The notes under the pieces are model-generated. The model ran no database searches, was not told the DNA's origin, and was given only the letters and a program-made list of their open reading frames with translations. This document shows, piece after piece, positions 32,107 through 40,960 of a DNA stretch of 64,000 nt (position 1 is the first letter of the stretch; the number at the start of each line of letters is the position of its first letter). The stretch is taken from positions 1 through 64,000 of the forward strand of contig NZ_JAMBOP010000014.1 of the NCBI RefSeq assembly GCF_023715645.1. The letters are read 5' to 3'. The stretch comes from Bacillus cytotoxicus (lineage in GTDB: Bacteria > Bacillota > Bacilli > Bacillales > Bacillaceae_G). Position numbers and translations under genes: made by a program.

Positions 32107-32703
32107 ATGTTAGGTAATTTAGTTCATTCCATTTTAATGTTTTTAGAAAGTCTTGGGTATTGGGGCGTTATGCTTGGATTAATGATTGAAATAATCCCAA
32201 GCGAAATTGTACTAGCGTATGCTGGATATTTAGTATCATTAGGACATATATCGTTTTTAGGCGCTGTTATATTCGGTACGATTGGTGGAGTTATCGCACA
32301 AATATTTATATATTGGATTGGTCGTTACGGAGGTAGACCAGTACTTGAGCGTTATGGAAAGTACATTTTCATTCAAAAGAAACATATTGATCATGCTGAG
32401 GCATGGTTTAATCGTTATGGAACTGGTGTTATTTTCACGGCACGCTTTATTCCTTTTGTTCGTCATGCTATCTCAATTCCTGCAGGTATCGCTAAAATGT
32501 CACATGTTAGATTTATTACGCTTACTACGCTTGCAGTCATTCCTTGGTCAACTTTATTTGTTTATTTAGGTTGGAAGCTTGGGGAGAAATGGGAGAATAT
32601 TAACGCTGTAGCGGGTCCTTATGTAAAATATTTTGCTATAGCTGCAGTGTGTCTTGCTGTTATCTATTTTATTGTAAAGACAGTAATGAAAAAACGTAGC
32701 TAG
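32107..32703 (+). CDS. DedA-family membrane protein
   Basis: A 198-aa protein with five to six membrane segments. Family signatures: the E-x-x-P acidic start (IEIIPSEIVLAYAGYLVS), GTIGGVIAQIFIYWIGRYGG near 57-76 and the charged/arginine motif GVIFTARFIPFVRHAISIPAG near 107-127 (F-x-R-F-I-P-x-x-R). DedA proteins flip undecaprenyl phosphate or phospholipids and support envelope homeostasis; which one acts on which lipid is not readable from sequence. The start at 32107 has GGTAGGTG upstream; a start 54 bases earlier would add unrelated residues. Confidence 0.87.
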   Translation: MLGNLVHSILMFLESLGYWGVMLGLMIEIIPSEIVLAYAGYLVSLGHISFLGAVIFGTIGGVIAQIFIYWIGRYGGRPVLERYGKYIFIQKKHIDHAEAWFNRYGTGVIFTARFIPFVRHAISIPAGIAKMSHVRFITLTTLAVIPWSTLFVYLGWKLGEKWENINAVAGPYVKYFAIAAVCLAVIYFIVKTVMKKRS

Positions 32704-32860
32704 TAATTTATTATTAATTATGGAAACATCTGAATTATGTAGTGGTTCTATATAATTGATTTATAAAAATTTCAGAATTAAATTTTTATATTTCGTTAAC
32801 CCTTTTTATTATCGAAATGATTCTTACTTCTGGTAATCTCTTGATGAAGTGTATTCATTG

Positions 32861-32912
32861 CCAAAAGACACAACAGCTAATTTATGAATAGGAGCTCTTG
32901 TGTCTTTTGGTC
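32861..32912. terminator. Bidirectional terminator between DedA and HAD genes
   Basis: CCAAAAGACACAA and complement (13 bases) with a further AGCT/AGCT pair inside the loop. About 100 bases on either side hold nothing else that I can support. Confidence 0.7.
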
Positions 32913-33016
32913 GTTTTAATTTGATTTATGTATTCGTATTTAAAATTCAATGTGATGAATTCCTGGTTCAACTGTTTTCTCCGACATACTCCCCTGCTTC
33001 CTTTCTTACTAGCCCT

Positions 33017-33646
33017 CTATTTTGAATGTACAACACTCACAATCTCTTCTGGTACATTCACAATGTAATTCGGAGATTCAGCTTGTACTGTTTCTATTAC
33101 ATCGTATCCCCAACTTACCCAAATCACTTCTACACCAATTTTTTTGCAAGAAACAATGTCTCGAAGCTCATCTCCTACATATATCACATCTGAATTTTTC
33201 AGTTTCTTTTCTTTTAAAAATTTCTTTATCATCTTGTCTTTTCCGAAGATATTGTTAGAACAAATAACTTCATGAATATAATCAATTTCATTATGATGTA
33301 AAAATTCGCGAATATGCTCCTCAGCGTTTGAGGATACAATGACAATTTCATATCCGCTTTCTTTCAACGTCTGTAAAACATCTCTAATTCCATCGAACAA
33401 AGTAAGTTTTTGAATCGCTGGCTGATATAGTTTATAAAACTCTAATGCGATCATAGGGATTTTATAAAGAGGCACATGAAGCAATTTACATCTCTCCGGA
33501 ATTGATAACTTCCGCAATGCTTCAATATCATCTTCTTTTACCTGTTTAAAACGGTGTTTCTCTGCTATTTCATTGAAAATAAGGATAAAGAGATCTTTAG
33601 AATCCACTAACGTACCATCAAAATCGAAAATAACATATTTACTCAT
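33017..33646 (-). CDS. HAD-family hydrolase (phosphoglycolate-phosphatase-like)
   Basis: A 209-aa phosphatase with cap type C1. Motif I is FDFDGTLVDSKD (near 6-17; both Asp of DxD present), motif II VIVSSNAEE near 101-109, the motif III lysine in the FGKDKMIKKF region and motif IV VIYVGDELRDIVSCKK near 152-167. The start at 33646 (ATG) follows AAGGAG by eight bases. The substrate is unknown. Confidence 0.85.
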   Translation of the reverse strand: MSKYVIFDFDGTLVDSKDLFILIFNEIAEKHRFKQVKEDDIEALRKLSIPERCKLLHVPLYKIPMIALEFYKLYQPAIQKLTLFDGIRDVLQTLKESGYEIVIVSSNAEEHIREFLHHNEIDYIHEVICSNNIFGKDKMIKKFLKEKKLKNSDVIYVGDELRDIVSCKKIGVEVIWVSWGYDVIETVQAESPNYIVNVPEEIVSVVHSK

Positions 33647-33734
33647 TCCCAATGCTCCTTGCTATCATTCCTTTTATATTTTTAATCCTTAAGAATTCTC
33701 TTTCACTATGGATATAACCTTTTATTTACAAAAA

Positions 33735-33765
33735 AAGAACAAGGTATCTCTCCCTGTCCCCCTTT
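33735..33765 (-). terminator. Probable terminator after ypjP
   Basis: An imperfect hairpin (GACAGGG...CCTTGTTC) followed by seven T residues on the minus strand, two bases past the ypjP stop. Confidence 0.5.
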
Positions 33766-33766
33766 T

Positions 33767-34342
33767 CTATGACAGCCATTGCGGCGGTGTATTCGTATTC
33801 CAATAAATATTCCCAAGCTCATGGTGCCCTGTAAAGTTATCATCATAACGATGATAATGAAAATTAAAATAATAACCATCTTGCGGCGGATGATCTCGTC
33901 TTACGTGAAAACGGAGTATGTCATCTCCAGTCTTTGTATTATAAACATGAAAAATCTTTTCATTTTTCCCACCGGCCGGCCTTTGTGAAATTGCTAAAGA
34001 CTGCAGTAAATCTTCTGGTGTATTGTGCGCAAGGTCTGCGATTGCTTCTTCTATTTTCGGCAAGATAATATCTTTAAACTCATCTTCAATTACTGGGCCA
34101 ATTTTCGATCCGAATTTCTCCATCGATTGCCGCTCAGCTTCTTGCATTGCATAGGAAAGGAATGCTTCTGAACTTATATCGTTTAAATTTTCATCCAGTG
34201 TATACGACGGTTGCTCTAGATTTTGTTGTTTTGTAGGCTTGTCCGCTTTGGCAGAATCAAGCAGTACAGAAGGAGGTGTTACTAATCCAAATGTAAATAC
34301 AGTAATTAACGTGACGAGTGTCTTTTTCATCCATTTTGGCAT
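33767..34342 (-). CDS. ypjP: YpjP-like exported protein
   Basis: A 191-aa protein with an N-terminal signal (KKTLVTLITVFTFGLVTPP). The mature domain contains NDISSEAFLSYAMQEAERQS, IGPVIEDEFKDIILPKIEE and an aromatic/His-rich C-terminus (YYFNFHYHRYDDNFTGHHEL). This equals B. subtilis YpjP, whose gene neighbours dfrA and thyB there; here it is 6 kb away from dfrA-thyA. Function unknown. Confidence 0.8.
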   Translation of the reverse strand: MPKWMKKTLVTLITVFTFGLVTPPSVLLDSAKADKPTKQQNLEQPSYTLDENLNDISSEAFLSYAMQEAERQSMEKFGSKIGPVIEDEFKDIILPKIEEAIADLAHNTPEDLLQSLAISQRPAGGKNEKIFHVYNTKTGDDILRFHVRRDHPPQDGYYFNFHYHRYDDNFTGHHELGNIYWNTNTPPQWLS

Positions 34343-34512
34343 GTTGTATCCCTCCCTTTCTTTTTATATTTTTTAACTATTTCTTCTATTATACAAAATG
34401 ATGCCAATCTTTGCACTTTACAAATTTATTAACGTTAACATGATTTGAATATGGAATAGTAAGATTTCATATACTAAGTATTATTCATTGATGTAACTAG
34501 GAGGGTTTCCAA

Positions 34513-34590
34513 TTGACACTTGACCTTCTCTTTTCAGCTGTAAGCATTTGTGTTCTCATCTATTTTATGTATGTGTCGATTACGGATTAA
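34513..34590 (+). CDS. Single-helix membrane peptide, 25 aa
   Basis: TTG-initiated ORF with TAGGAGGG seven to eight bases upstream: TLDLLFSAVSICVLIYFMYV followed by SITD. One hydrophobic helix spans most of the peptide. A strong terminator begins two bases after its TAA, so the unit is complete. Size and shape resemble KdpF-type or other regulatory membrane peptides, but no kdp genes are near. The target is unknown. Confidence 0.6.
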   Translation: MTLDLLFSAVSICVLIYFMYVSITD

Positions 34591-34591
34591 C

Positions 34592-34620
34592 AAAAAAAGA
34601 GCTATCCAGCTCTTTTTTTG
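34592..34620. terminator. Bidirectional terminator
   Basis: AAAAAAAGAGCT and AGCTCTTTTTTT arms with a TATCC loop, serving the small peptide gene (plus) and the permease gene (minus). Confidence 0.85.
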
Positions 34621-35819
34621 TTAGGAATAAATAAAATCCATATTGTTAGTCCAATGACAATGACTGCGCAAATTACAGCAGGAATCATATAAAAATGAGC
34701 TAGTGCTGCAATGCCGTATACACATAAAGCTGGCAAACAGAGATATCCCTTTGCTTTCTGCGCCAGCCACAGCTTCTTCCCTTCTGAACAATATAACTGT
34801 AAAAATAGTTTTCCAGAAAACGCTTTCCATTTGTCACTTGAATAACGATATATTGCAAATAACGCAAACGAAATAACAATTACAGCAATCCACCACGGCG
34901 CACGCCAAATGGCAATTGTGCTTGCAAAAATAACCTGAACGTAAAAAACACTTGCATCATCTGAACGAAAATATTCCTTTAGAAAAGCTTCAATAATTCT
35001 AGCGTCATTACTATTTCCTAGCAATATACGTTTAGATCGCGGGAATAACCACGGTTTCGCTGCATTTGTAGGTTTTTGTACTTGGCCTCCTAGTGCCATA
35101 ATTTGCGTTGTCCATCTCATTTCTTCTCCTTTTTCTTTTTCGATTTCTTTAAAGAAGAAGCGCTGGTACTTCATTTTTTCTTTTACTAAGAAAAAAGTTA
35201 TGATAAAGAGAAGAACAAAAAACACAATCGTATAAAAAGACTGTTGTAATATATATCTACATGTCATACATACATATACAACGCCTACAAAAAAGAGAAT
35301 ATTTTTCACAATAATCACTTGCCACTGTTTGTGAAATCGAACATCAATATACCGTTGTAGCAAGGAAAGTGTGAAACGAAAGCAAGTCAAAAACACAAAG
35401 CAGAAAAAAGCTTGTATTCCCGTTCCATGCAGACTTTTTAAAAAGATTGGTAGAAATAGTAGTGTTACAAGTGCACTTGTAACACAAATGCGACAAAAAG
35501 AATAAAACATTCCATTTTTTATCATCTGTTTTATATGATTTGGAAATTGAATGAAAAACAAACTGTCTGCTTGTTCCAGAAATGAACGTACACTTCTTGA
35601 AAACGTTGTACTGTAAAGAATAAAAAGTCCGATAAACCAATATAATACATCTTCATCTTTTGGTCCATTTTTCCAAAGTGAAGCATAGTATATCCAGCTA
35701 AATACAAGGACTGGAACAACTGCATATAATGCGATTGTCCAATCAACAACAGAACGCACTGCTTTCCATTTTCGTTTTATTTCATGAAATAGTCTCTTAT
35801 AAAATAACTTTTTAATCAT
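34602..35819 (-). CDS. ABC transporter permease, EcsB-like
   Basis: A 405-aa polytopic protein with about eight membrane segments in two groups (30-130 and 280-400) and a cytosolic stretch between them (FFFKEIEKEKGEEMRW). The start MIKKLFYKRLFHEIKRKWK is typical of EcsB-family permeases. Its start overlaps the ATPase gene by eight bases, so the products work as one transporter. In B. subtilis the Ecs transporter affects secretion and proteolysis of membrane peptides; as only AB of EcsABC are present here, this may be a paralogue. Confidence 0.8.
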   Translation of the reverse strand: MIKKLFYKRLFHEIKRKWKAVRSVVDWTIALYAVVPVLVFSWIYYASLWKNGPKDEDVLYWFIGLFILYSTTFSRSVRSFLEQADSLFFIQFPNHIKQMIKNGMFYSFCRICVTSALVTLLFLPIFLKSLHGTGIQAFFCFVFLTCFRFTLSLLQRYIDVRFHKQWQVIIVKNILFFVGVVYVCMTCRYILQQSFYTIVFFVLLFIITFFLVKEKMKYQRFFFKEIEKEKGEEMRWTTQIMALGGQVQKPTNAAKPWLFPRSKRILLGNSNDARIIEAFLKEYFRSDDASVFYVQVIFASTIAIWRAPWWIAVIVISFALFAIYRYSSDKWKAFSGKLFLQLYCSEGKKLWLAQKAKGYLCLPALCVYGIAALAHFYMIPAVICAVIVIGLTIWILFIPNKKRAG

Positions 35820-36522
35820 GTTGCTCCCGCCTTACAATCACATCAAAACAATCTAACAATGTGCCTTCTGGCATGTTAGCAAGCGTTTGAATACTACGTA
35901 AATCTCCATTTGCAAATAACGTTCCTTCTGAAATTAATAAGAAACGCTCACATATTCTTTCTGCTGTATCTAGTACATGTGTACAAAGTAAAATACCAGC
36001 ACCGCGTTCCTTTTCTTTATACAAAAAATTGAGAAAATCACGAGTGGCCGTCGGATCTAATCCAATAAACGGCTCATCAATAATATAAAAATCTGGCTCT
36101 GTTAAAAAAGCTAAAATGAGCATTGACTTTTGTTTCATTCCTTTTGAAAACTTCGACAGATACTCATGCTTATGCTTGTCCATCCGAAACGTACGCAACA
36201 ACTCTTCCGCCTTTATTTCCCAGCTCCCTAATTCAACATCCCTAGCAGCCATTAAAAGCTCAATATGTTCCCATAATGTTAAGTAATCATAATACGTTGG
36301 ATGTTCAGGTACATAGGCATACGGATTCTTTTTCTCTCCAAATGAGACCTCCCCGTCTATATGCGCTAATAATCCAAGAATCGCTTTTATCGTTGTACTC
36401 TTTCCTGCTCCGTTTGCGCCAATTAAAGCAACTAATTCACCTTGTTCAATTGAAAAGGCGATATTTTGTATCGTTTTCTCGCCATATTCGTATCCAGCTG
36501 ATTTTATATTTACTTGCAGCAA
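35812..36522 (-). CDS. ABC transporter ATPase, EcsA-like
   Basis: A 236-aa nucleotide-binding subunit. Walker A GANGAGKST (34-42), Q-loop region replaced by YAYVPEHPTYYDYLT near 68-82, signature LSKFSKGMKQKSMLI (near 123-137; FSKGM in place of LSGGQ), Walker B FYIIDEPFIGLD near 145-156 and the switch His in CTHVLD. The degenerate signature is typical for exporters of the EcsA/Nat type. Translationally coupled to the permease. Confidence 0.87.
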   Translation of the reverse strand: MLQVNIKSAGYEYGEKTIQNIAFSIEQGELVALIGANGAGKSTTIKAILGLLAHIDGEVSFGEKKNPYAYVPEHPTYYDYLTLWEHIELLMAARDVELGSWEIKAEELLRTFRMDKHKHEYLSKFSKGMKQKSMLILAFLTEPDFYIIDEPFIGLDPTATRDFLNFLYKEKERGAGILLCTHVLDTAERICERFLLISEGTLFANGDLRSIQTLANMPEGTLLDCFDVIVRREQHD

Positions 36523-36604
36523 CTATATCCCTCTCCCTACATTGAATGACAATAAATTCCTATGAAAATAATAACATATTTTTCTATAAAAATACTTTTC
36601 AATC

Positions 36605-36775
36605 TATATGTATATACGTTAAAAAATCCACATAAAACCCTTTTATTTTTAATGGGAGGACGAGAGCATCTGGCCGTGTATAGGAGCGGTCAGGGTCTTT
36701 TCCTACCACATACAGCGATTTAAAACAAATGGAGTATGCAAGGTATTCTACATAGCAACAATTTATATGTCGAAA
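36605..36775 (-). repeat. Family A (bcr1-like) repeat, copy 4
   Basis: Inverted copy with AAAATCCACATAAAACCC, GAGGACGAGAGCATCTGGCCG, GAGCGGTCAGGG, TTTCCTACCACATAC. It fills most of the gap between the ATPase gene and the HAD-IIIA gene, divergently transcribed, so one or both promoters lie beside it. Confidence 0.65.
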
Positions 36776-36912
36776 TATGAAAACGGAGTAAAGATGTTAT
36801 TCATAGGCAGGAAAATAACACCAACAATAGAATATTTAAAATTACAATCTCAAAAATCTTTTATTTTGCATTCTAAAATATTTCTAGCAAACGACGAGAA
36901 AGGATATTTACT

Positions 36913-37452
36913 ATGACAAATAATCGAAACATCGAAGCTATTTTCATTGACCGTGATGGAACTATCGGCGGCGATACGACAATTCATTATCCTGGAGAAT
37001 TTCAGTTATTTTCATTTACTAAGGCGGCCCTAAATACGTTAAAAGAACAAAACATACAACTATTTTCTTTTACAAACCAACCAGGCATTGCGGATGGAAA
37101 AGCAATCACAGAAGACTTTATTCAAGAGTTAGCAGCTTTCGGTTTTGATGATATTTATCTTTGTCCGCACCGGCATAGTGACGGCTGCAGTTGTCGTAAG
37201 CCTGAAACAGGAATGCTTTTGCAAGCAGCGAAAAAACATCATCTTGATTTAACAAAATGTGTCGTAATCGGCGATCGGTGGAGCGATATTGTTGCAGGTA
37301 TAAAGGTCGGTGCCACAACGATTTTAGTGCAAACAGGTGCTGGGTACGATGCACTGCATACGTACCGTCATAAATGGGAGAACATGAATGCTGATTATAT
37401 TGCCACAAATTTAGAAGATGCCGTTTCATGGCTTTTTTCACATTCTATATAA
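36913..37452 (+). CDS. HAD-IIIA phosphatase (GmhB-like)
   Basis: A 179-aa phosphatase: motif I FIDRDGTIGGD (near 11-21), motif II FSFTNQPGIADGK near 51-63, motif III with a zinc-binding loop YLCPHRHSDGCSCRKPETG near 81-99 (C, H, C, C ligands) and motif IV VVIGDRWSDIVAG near 117-129. GmhB-type enzymes remove a phosphate from heptose bisphosphate, but in Gram-positives without heptose the substrate differs or is unknown. A family B repeat begins at its stop codon. Confidence 0.85.
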   Translation: MTNNRNIEAIFIDRDGTIGGDTTIHYPGEFQLFSFTKAALNTLKEQNIQLFSFTNQPGIADGKAITEDFIQELAAFGFDDIYLCPHRHSDGCSCRKPETGMLLQAAKKHHLDLTKCVVIGDRWSDIVAGIKVGATTILVQTGAGYDALHTYRHKWENMNADYIATNLEDAVSWLFSHSI

Positions 37453-37729
37453 AGTGAAACTTTAATCAGTGGGGGGGTTTCCTCATCCCCCACTGATTAT
37501 TAGCCCTCACCAATTGGGCTTTTACGGGCAGTTTATCTCCCACCTAACTTCTTAAGAAAAGTGGAAGCGGCTCGCTCAGAATCGCAGGACGTTGGAGCAC
37601 AGGGCGGAGAGGCGCTTTTTGCCTCGTCCGAGGGGGCGAAACGACCGGAGATTCTAGCCGCTAAAGCTAGACAATGCTTTCGCTGAATTTTGAGGTGGGA
37701 GTATTACTGCCCACGAATAGCCGGATAAA
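37448..37729 (+). repeat. Family B repeat, long form, copy 2, at the HAD-IIIA stop codon
   Basis: ATATAAAGTGAAACTTTAATC: the TAA is the stop of the gene. Nearly identical over its whole length to 11878-12162. The closing stem is better here than in copy 1 (GGGCAG/CTGCCC and CTCCCACCT/AGGTGGGAG). Differences between the copies cluster in loops, for example CCGCCAGAG against CCGCTAAAG between TCTAG and CTAGA. Confidence 0.8.
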
Positions 37730-37734
37730 AATAA

Positions 37735-37768
37735 AACAGCAATGCCAAATAAACGGCATTGCTGTTTA
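37735..37768 (+). terminator. Terminator hairpin beyond the long family B repeat
   Basis: AACAGCAATGCC and GGCATTGCTGTT arms with an eight-base loop. The T tract is short. Probably the native terminator of the HAD-IIIA gene, displaced by the repeat as at asnB. Confidence 0.6.
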
Positions 37769-37884
37769 GTCATCCCACTCGCTTTGCATACCTCATCTGC
37801 AAAAACACAAAAACTATTTCTTTATGAAAATCTTGTTCTTTTATATTCATATATTATGAAACAAAATCGCAATATGCTTGGACA

Positions 37885-38055
37885 TTTATACAATTTGACT
37901 TTCCAACATACAAGTCACCACCATGCTACTTTCTTTCCTCTTTGTTTGAACATCGCATGTGGCTGAAAAAGGCACTGACCGCTTCTACGCCTGGCCAGAC
38001 GCTCTCGCCCCCCTAAAAAGAAAAAGGGGGGTATGTCAGTTTTTTTAAAGTGGAC
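37885..38055 (+). repeat. Family A (bcr1-like) repeat, copy 5 (tandem, first unit)
   Basis: Begins at a TTTAT; contains CATCGCATGTGGCTGAAAAAGG, CACTGACCGC, GGCCAGACGCTCTCG, CTAAAAAGAAAAAGGGG, and TATGTCAG. Head-to-tail with copy 6. Confidence 0.7.
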
Positions 38056-38056
38056 A

Positions 38057-38245
38057 TATATATCCACTTTGATTTTTTAACACATAGATTGCTGTTATGC
38101 AGAATACAACATACTCGATACTGGCCTGCTCTTTTTGTTTAAAATCTGGCATGTGGCGGGAAAGGGCCCTGACCGCTACTATGCGCGGCCAGTTGCTCTC
38201 GTCCTCCCCTAAAAAGGAGGCTTTATGTCAGTTATATGTCTTTAT
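38057..38245 (+). repeat. Family A (bcr1-like) repeat, copy 6 (tandem, second unit)
   Basis: TAGATTGCTGTTATG, then ATGTGGCGGGAAAGGG, CCTGACCGC, GCGGCCAGTTGCTCTCG and TATGTCAG, ending at a TTTAT (38241-38245) that includes the stop codon of the acetyltransferase gene. More like copy 1 than like copy 5, so this is not a recent duplication. Confidence 0.7.
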
Positions 38246-38682
38246 AAAGTTAATTCATAATGGAAATAACGATCATCTCTAATATAACCGTTTCCTACAT
38301 ATAAGTACTGCGCTGTTGCATTATCGACTTCTGTTTGGAGCTTTAATCCTTTTGCCTCTTTCTCTACTGCAAATTGTTTTGCCTTTGCTAAGAGCTCTTT
38401 CCCAACTCCAGTTCCTCTTGTTTCACTTCGGACAAATAAATCATTTAATATCCATAGCTCTTTCATTGAAACAGAAGAAAAAGAAGGATATAGCTGCGTA
38501 AACCCAACGTACTTTCCATCTTCTACTGCTACAAAGATAACGGATTCTTTTCGTTCTATACGTGCACGTAAAAATTGTTCTGCACCTTCAATATTTGAAT
38601 CTTGTCGATAAAACATGCGGTACTCATTAAATAATGATGCTACTCCTTGTAAGTCTTCCATCGTTGCTTGATATATTTTCAC
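38242..38682 (-). CDS. GNAT-family N-acetyltransferase
   Basis: A 146-aa enzyme. Acetyl-CoA-binding motif A reads LNDLFVRSETRGTGVGKELL (R-G-x-G-x-G variant intact), preceded by the FVAVEDGKYVGFTQLYPS strand and followed by LKLQTEVDNATAQYLYVGNGY. GTG start at 38682 is favoured: it forms a GTGA overlap with the TGA of trmO, and longer readings lie in trmO. Translationally coupled to trmO. Substrate unknown. Confidence 0.83.
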   Translation of the reverse strand: MKIYQATMEDLQGVASLFNEYRMFYRQDSNIEGAEQFLRARIERKESVIFVAVEDGKYVGFTQLYPSFSSVSMKELWILNDLFVRSETRGTGVGKELLAKAKQFAVEKEAKGLKLQTEVDNATAQYLYVGNGYIRDDRYFHYELTL

Positions 38683-39152
38683 TTCTCTTCGCTTCCTTTC
38701 CAATAGTTCTTCATTAACTCCGTTGCCCAGTCTGGCTGCTTAACGTCTTCATTTGGCAAAAACTCTTTCATAACCGGTTTCATATCTAAAATAGGGGTAC
38801 CATCTATCGCATCTAATCCTTTCACAAATAAGCGCTTTCCTTCTCTACGTACTACTTTTACAATTGTAGCACCTAATCGATTCGGACGATTTTTTCCCCG
38901 CTGTGCAAAAATACCTACTTTCGGATACTCTTCATTATTTCGAGGGTGTCTTGCTGTGTATTGAATATTATCTTCTTTCACTCTATTAAAATAAAAAATC
39001 ACTTCAATATGTGAAAATTGTTCAATCCCTTGCAAGCTCTCTTCTGTATACAAATCTGTCATTTCTATAACAGATTCGATTTCTCCCCAAAAATCATCTT
39101 CTACATTGATTCGTTCATTATGTACAAAAGCGATCGGTTGTAACGAAAACAT
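38679..39152 (-). CDS. tRNA N6-threonylcarbamoyladenosine-37 methyltransferase (TrmO/TsaA family)
   Basis: A 157-aa beta-barrel protein of the UPF0066/TsaA family. In proteobacteria TrmO methylates t6A37 in tRNA(Thr) using SAM. Landmarks: LQPIAFVHNER start, FSHIEVIFYFNRV, the characteristic RHPRNNEEYPKVGIFAQRG-KNRPNRLG block, and GLDAIDGTPILDMKPV. The start at 39152 has AAGGGGGG five bases upstream. First gene of a two-gene unit with the acetyltransferase. Confidence 0.85.
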   Translation of the reverse strand: MFSLQPIAFVHNERINVEDDFWGEIESVIEMTDLYTEESLQGIEQFSHIEVIFYFNRVKEDNIQYTARHPRNNEEYPKVGIFAQRGKNRPNRLGATIVKVVRREGKRLFVKGLDAIDGTPILDMKPVMKEFLPNEDVKQPDWATELMKNYWKGSEEK

Positions 39153-39249
39153 CGTATCCCCCCTTTTTGTAACCACTTACATTATAATATATTTTCTGAA
39201 TACTTTCCATGAATAATACTTTAGTTTACATAATAATATTACAAGTAAA

Positions 39250-39278
39250 TAAAAAGAGTACGTAGAGCACTCTCTTCT
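39250..39278 (-). terminator. Terminator after the GntP-family permease
   Basis: AGAGTGC/GTACTCT arms (one wobble) and a TTTTTATTT tract on the minus strand. Confidence 0.65.
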
Positions 39279-39288
39279 ATTCTAAAGA

Positions 39289-40728
39289 TTATACAAGACC
39301 TATTAAACTATACATACCAATCACAACAAATACAGCTGCTGTTTTAATAATTGTAATTGCAAAAATATCTCGATACGATTGTTTATGCGTTAACCCAGTT
39401 ACAGCAAGTAAAGTTATAACAGCTCCGTTATGCGGCAATGTATCCATCCCGCCTGATGCCATTGCAATAATGCGGTGCATCACTTCTAACGGAATATGGA
39501 ACTGTTCTGCAGCTGCAATATACTTATCAGACATTGCGCTTAAGGCAATTCCCATCCCCCCAGAAGCCGATCCTGTTATACCCGCAAGCACATTTGTTGT
39601 AATTGCTCCGTTAATAAGTGGATTTGTAAAGGTAGTTGAAATACCATCACGAATCACACTAAATCCTGGGAGAGATGAAATTACACCACCAAATCCATAT
39701 TCTGCACCGGTATTCATTGCTGCTAGTAACGCTCCGCCAATACTTACATTTAACCCTGTTTGAAAGTCTACAAATACACGTTTCCAATTTAATAGGAGCG
39801 TTGCAATAATCCCCGTAATGAGTGCTAATTCTACTGACCATACTCCAATTACCCCAGACAATTCAACTTTGCCAAAACTTTTCAAACCAACTGACGCAAA
39901 ATCAAACCCATTTGGATACCATTTTGGAATAGCAATTGTAAAAATTTTGTTCATGACACCTACTAAAATAAGAGGTATGAAAGCAAGCACTTGACGAAGT
40001 GGTGTAATTTCAGTCGTTGGGAATGAACGTTTTGCACCTTGTTCTGCTTCGATGGATGCCGCCATTTCCTTATCTCCATCGCCAAATCCATAATACCCTT
40101 CTCCTTGCGCTTCTGCTCTGCGACGTCGACTTTCTAAATACACCATACCGACAATAAAAATAAAAATCGCTCCTGTAATTCCTAATAACGGACCAGCATA
40201 AATATCTGTCTTAAAAAATGTTGTCGGAATAACATTTTGAATTTGCGGCGTTCCCGGAAGCGCATCCATTGTAAAAGTAAGCACTCCAAGTGCAATTGTA
40301 CCTGGAATGAGTCGTTTCGGTATATTTGCCTCACGAAACAAATTAGCTGCAAACGGAAAAATTGCAAATGCCACTACAAATACACTGACACCACTATAGG
40401 TTAAAATCGCTCCCATTAATACAATCGCCAGTATCGTTCGTTTCACTCCAACAATTTGGATGATCGTTTTTGCAATAGATTCTGCGATTCCTGACATCTC
40501 AACTACTTTCCCAAAAATTGCTCCTAATAAAAACACTGGGAAATATAATTTAATAAAACCAACCATTTTCTCCATAAAAATATTTGAGAAAAAAGGTAAT
40601 ACATAAGTTGGCTCTGTTAACAAAACAGCAAATAGAGCACAAATAGGTGCAAATAAAATAACAGAAAAACCGCGATACGCTACAAACATTAACATACTAA
40701 GTGCCAGTAAAATAATGACTAATTCCAT
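39289..40728 (-). CDS. GntP-family permease (gluconate/organic-acid proton symporter type)
   Basis: A 479-aa membrane protein with about twelve helices. It has the GntP features: an N-terminal LVIILLALSMLMFVAYRGFS segment, internal GVSVFVVAFAIFPFAANLFREANIPKR-type region and LPHNGAVITLLAVTGLTHKQSY near the end, where the family keeps the D-T-L-P-H-N-G motif. A cytosolic loop (SRRRRAEAQGEG) separates the halves. Start at 40728 has AAGGAGG eight bases upstream. No sugar-acid or hydroxybutyrate enzyme genes are adjacent, so the substrate is open. Confidence 0.83.
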   Translation of the reverse strand: MELVIILLALSMLMFVAYRGFSVILFAPICALFAVLLTEPTYVLPFFSNIFMEKMVGFIKLYFPVFLLGAIFGKVVEMSGIAESIAKTIIQIVGVKRTILAIVLMGAILTYSGVSVFVVAFAIFPFAANLFREANIPKRLIPGTIALGVLTFTMDALPGTPQIQNVIPTTFFKTDIYAGPLLGITGAIFIFIVGMVYLESRRRRAEAQGEGYYGFGDGDKEMAASIEAEQGAKRSFPTTEITPLRQVLAFIPLILVGVMNKIFTIAIPKWYPNGFDFASVGLKSFGKVELSGVIGVWSVELALITGIIATLLLNWKRVFVDFQTGLNVSIGGALLAAMNTGAEYGFGGVISSLPGFSVIRDGISTTFTNPLINGAITTNVLAGITGSASGGMGIALSAMSDKYIAAAEQFHIPLEVMHRIIAMASGGMDTLPHNGAVITLLAVTGLTHKQSYRDIFAITIIKTAAVFVVIGMYSLIGLV

Positions 40729-40844
40729 GAGATCCTCCTTTTTCATTTCCAAGGAAATATTTATAGAATTTTCAGTTTATTTAGTAAAATTCCACCTTAT
40801 AACTAAAATCCCTCTTTCAAACACTCGATATATACATACAAGTT

Positions 40845-40905
40845 GAAAACAAACATAAAACCGCTCTTCTTTTTAGAGAAGGGCGTGAGCTAGTAGCGAC
40901 CATAT
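40845..40905 (-). repeat. Degraded partial family A repeat
   Basis: AAAACATAAAACCGCTC, TTCTTTTTAGAGAAGGGCG, GAGC and TAGCGACC correspond to one end of the family A repeat in inverted orientation, with the rest lost. The remainder of 40753-40960 is A/T-rich without other features. Confidence 0.45.
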
Positions 40906-40960
40906 TATAGTTAGTAAATCAAAATGAATGTATATCGTCGTTTTTACAACATCTCTAAAC

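Noticed and set aside
34602-36522. Drug-resistance ABC exporter
   Set aside because: The permease resembles EcsB rather than multidrug exporters, so I kept the neutral Ecs-like call.
37448-38245. CRISPR array
   Set aside because: The repeats here are dispersed family A and B elements of 170-280 bp, not short direct repeats with regular spacers.
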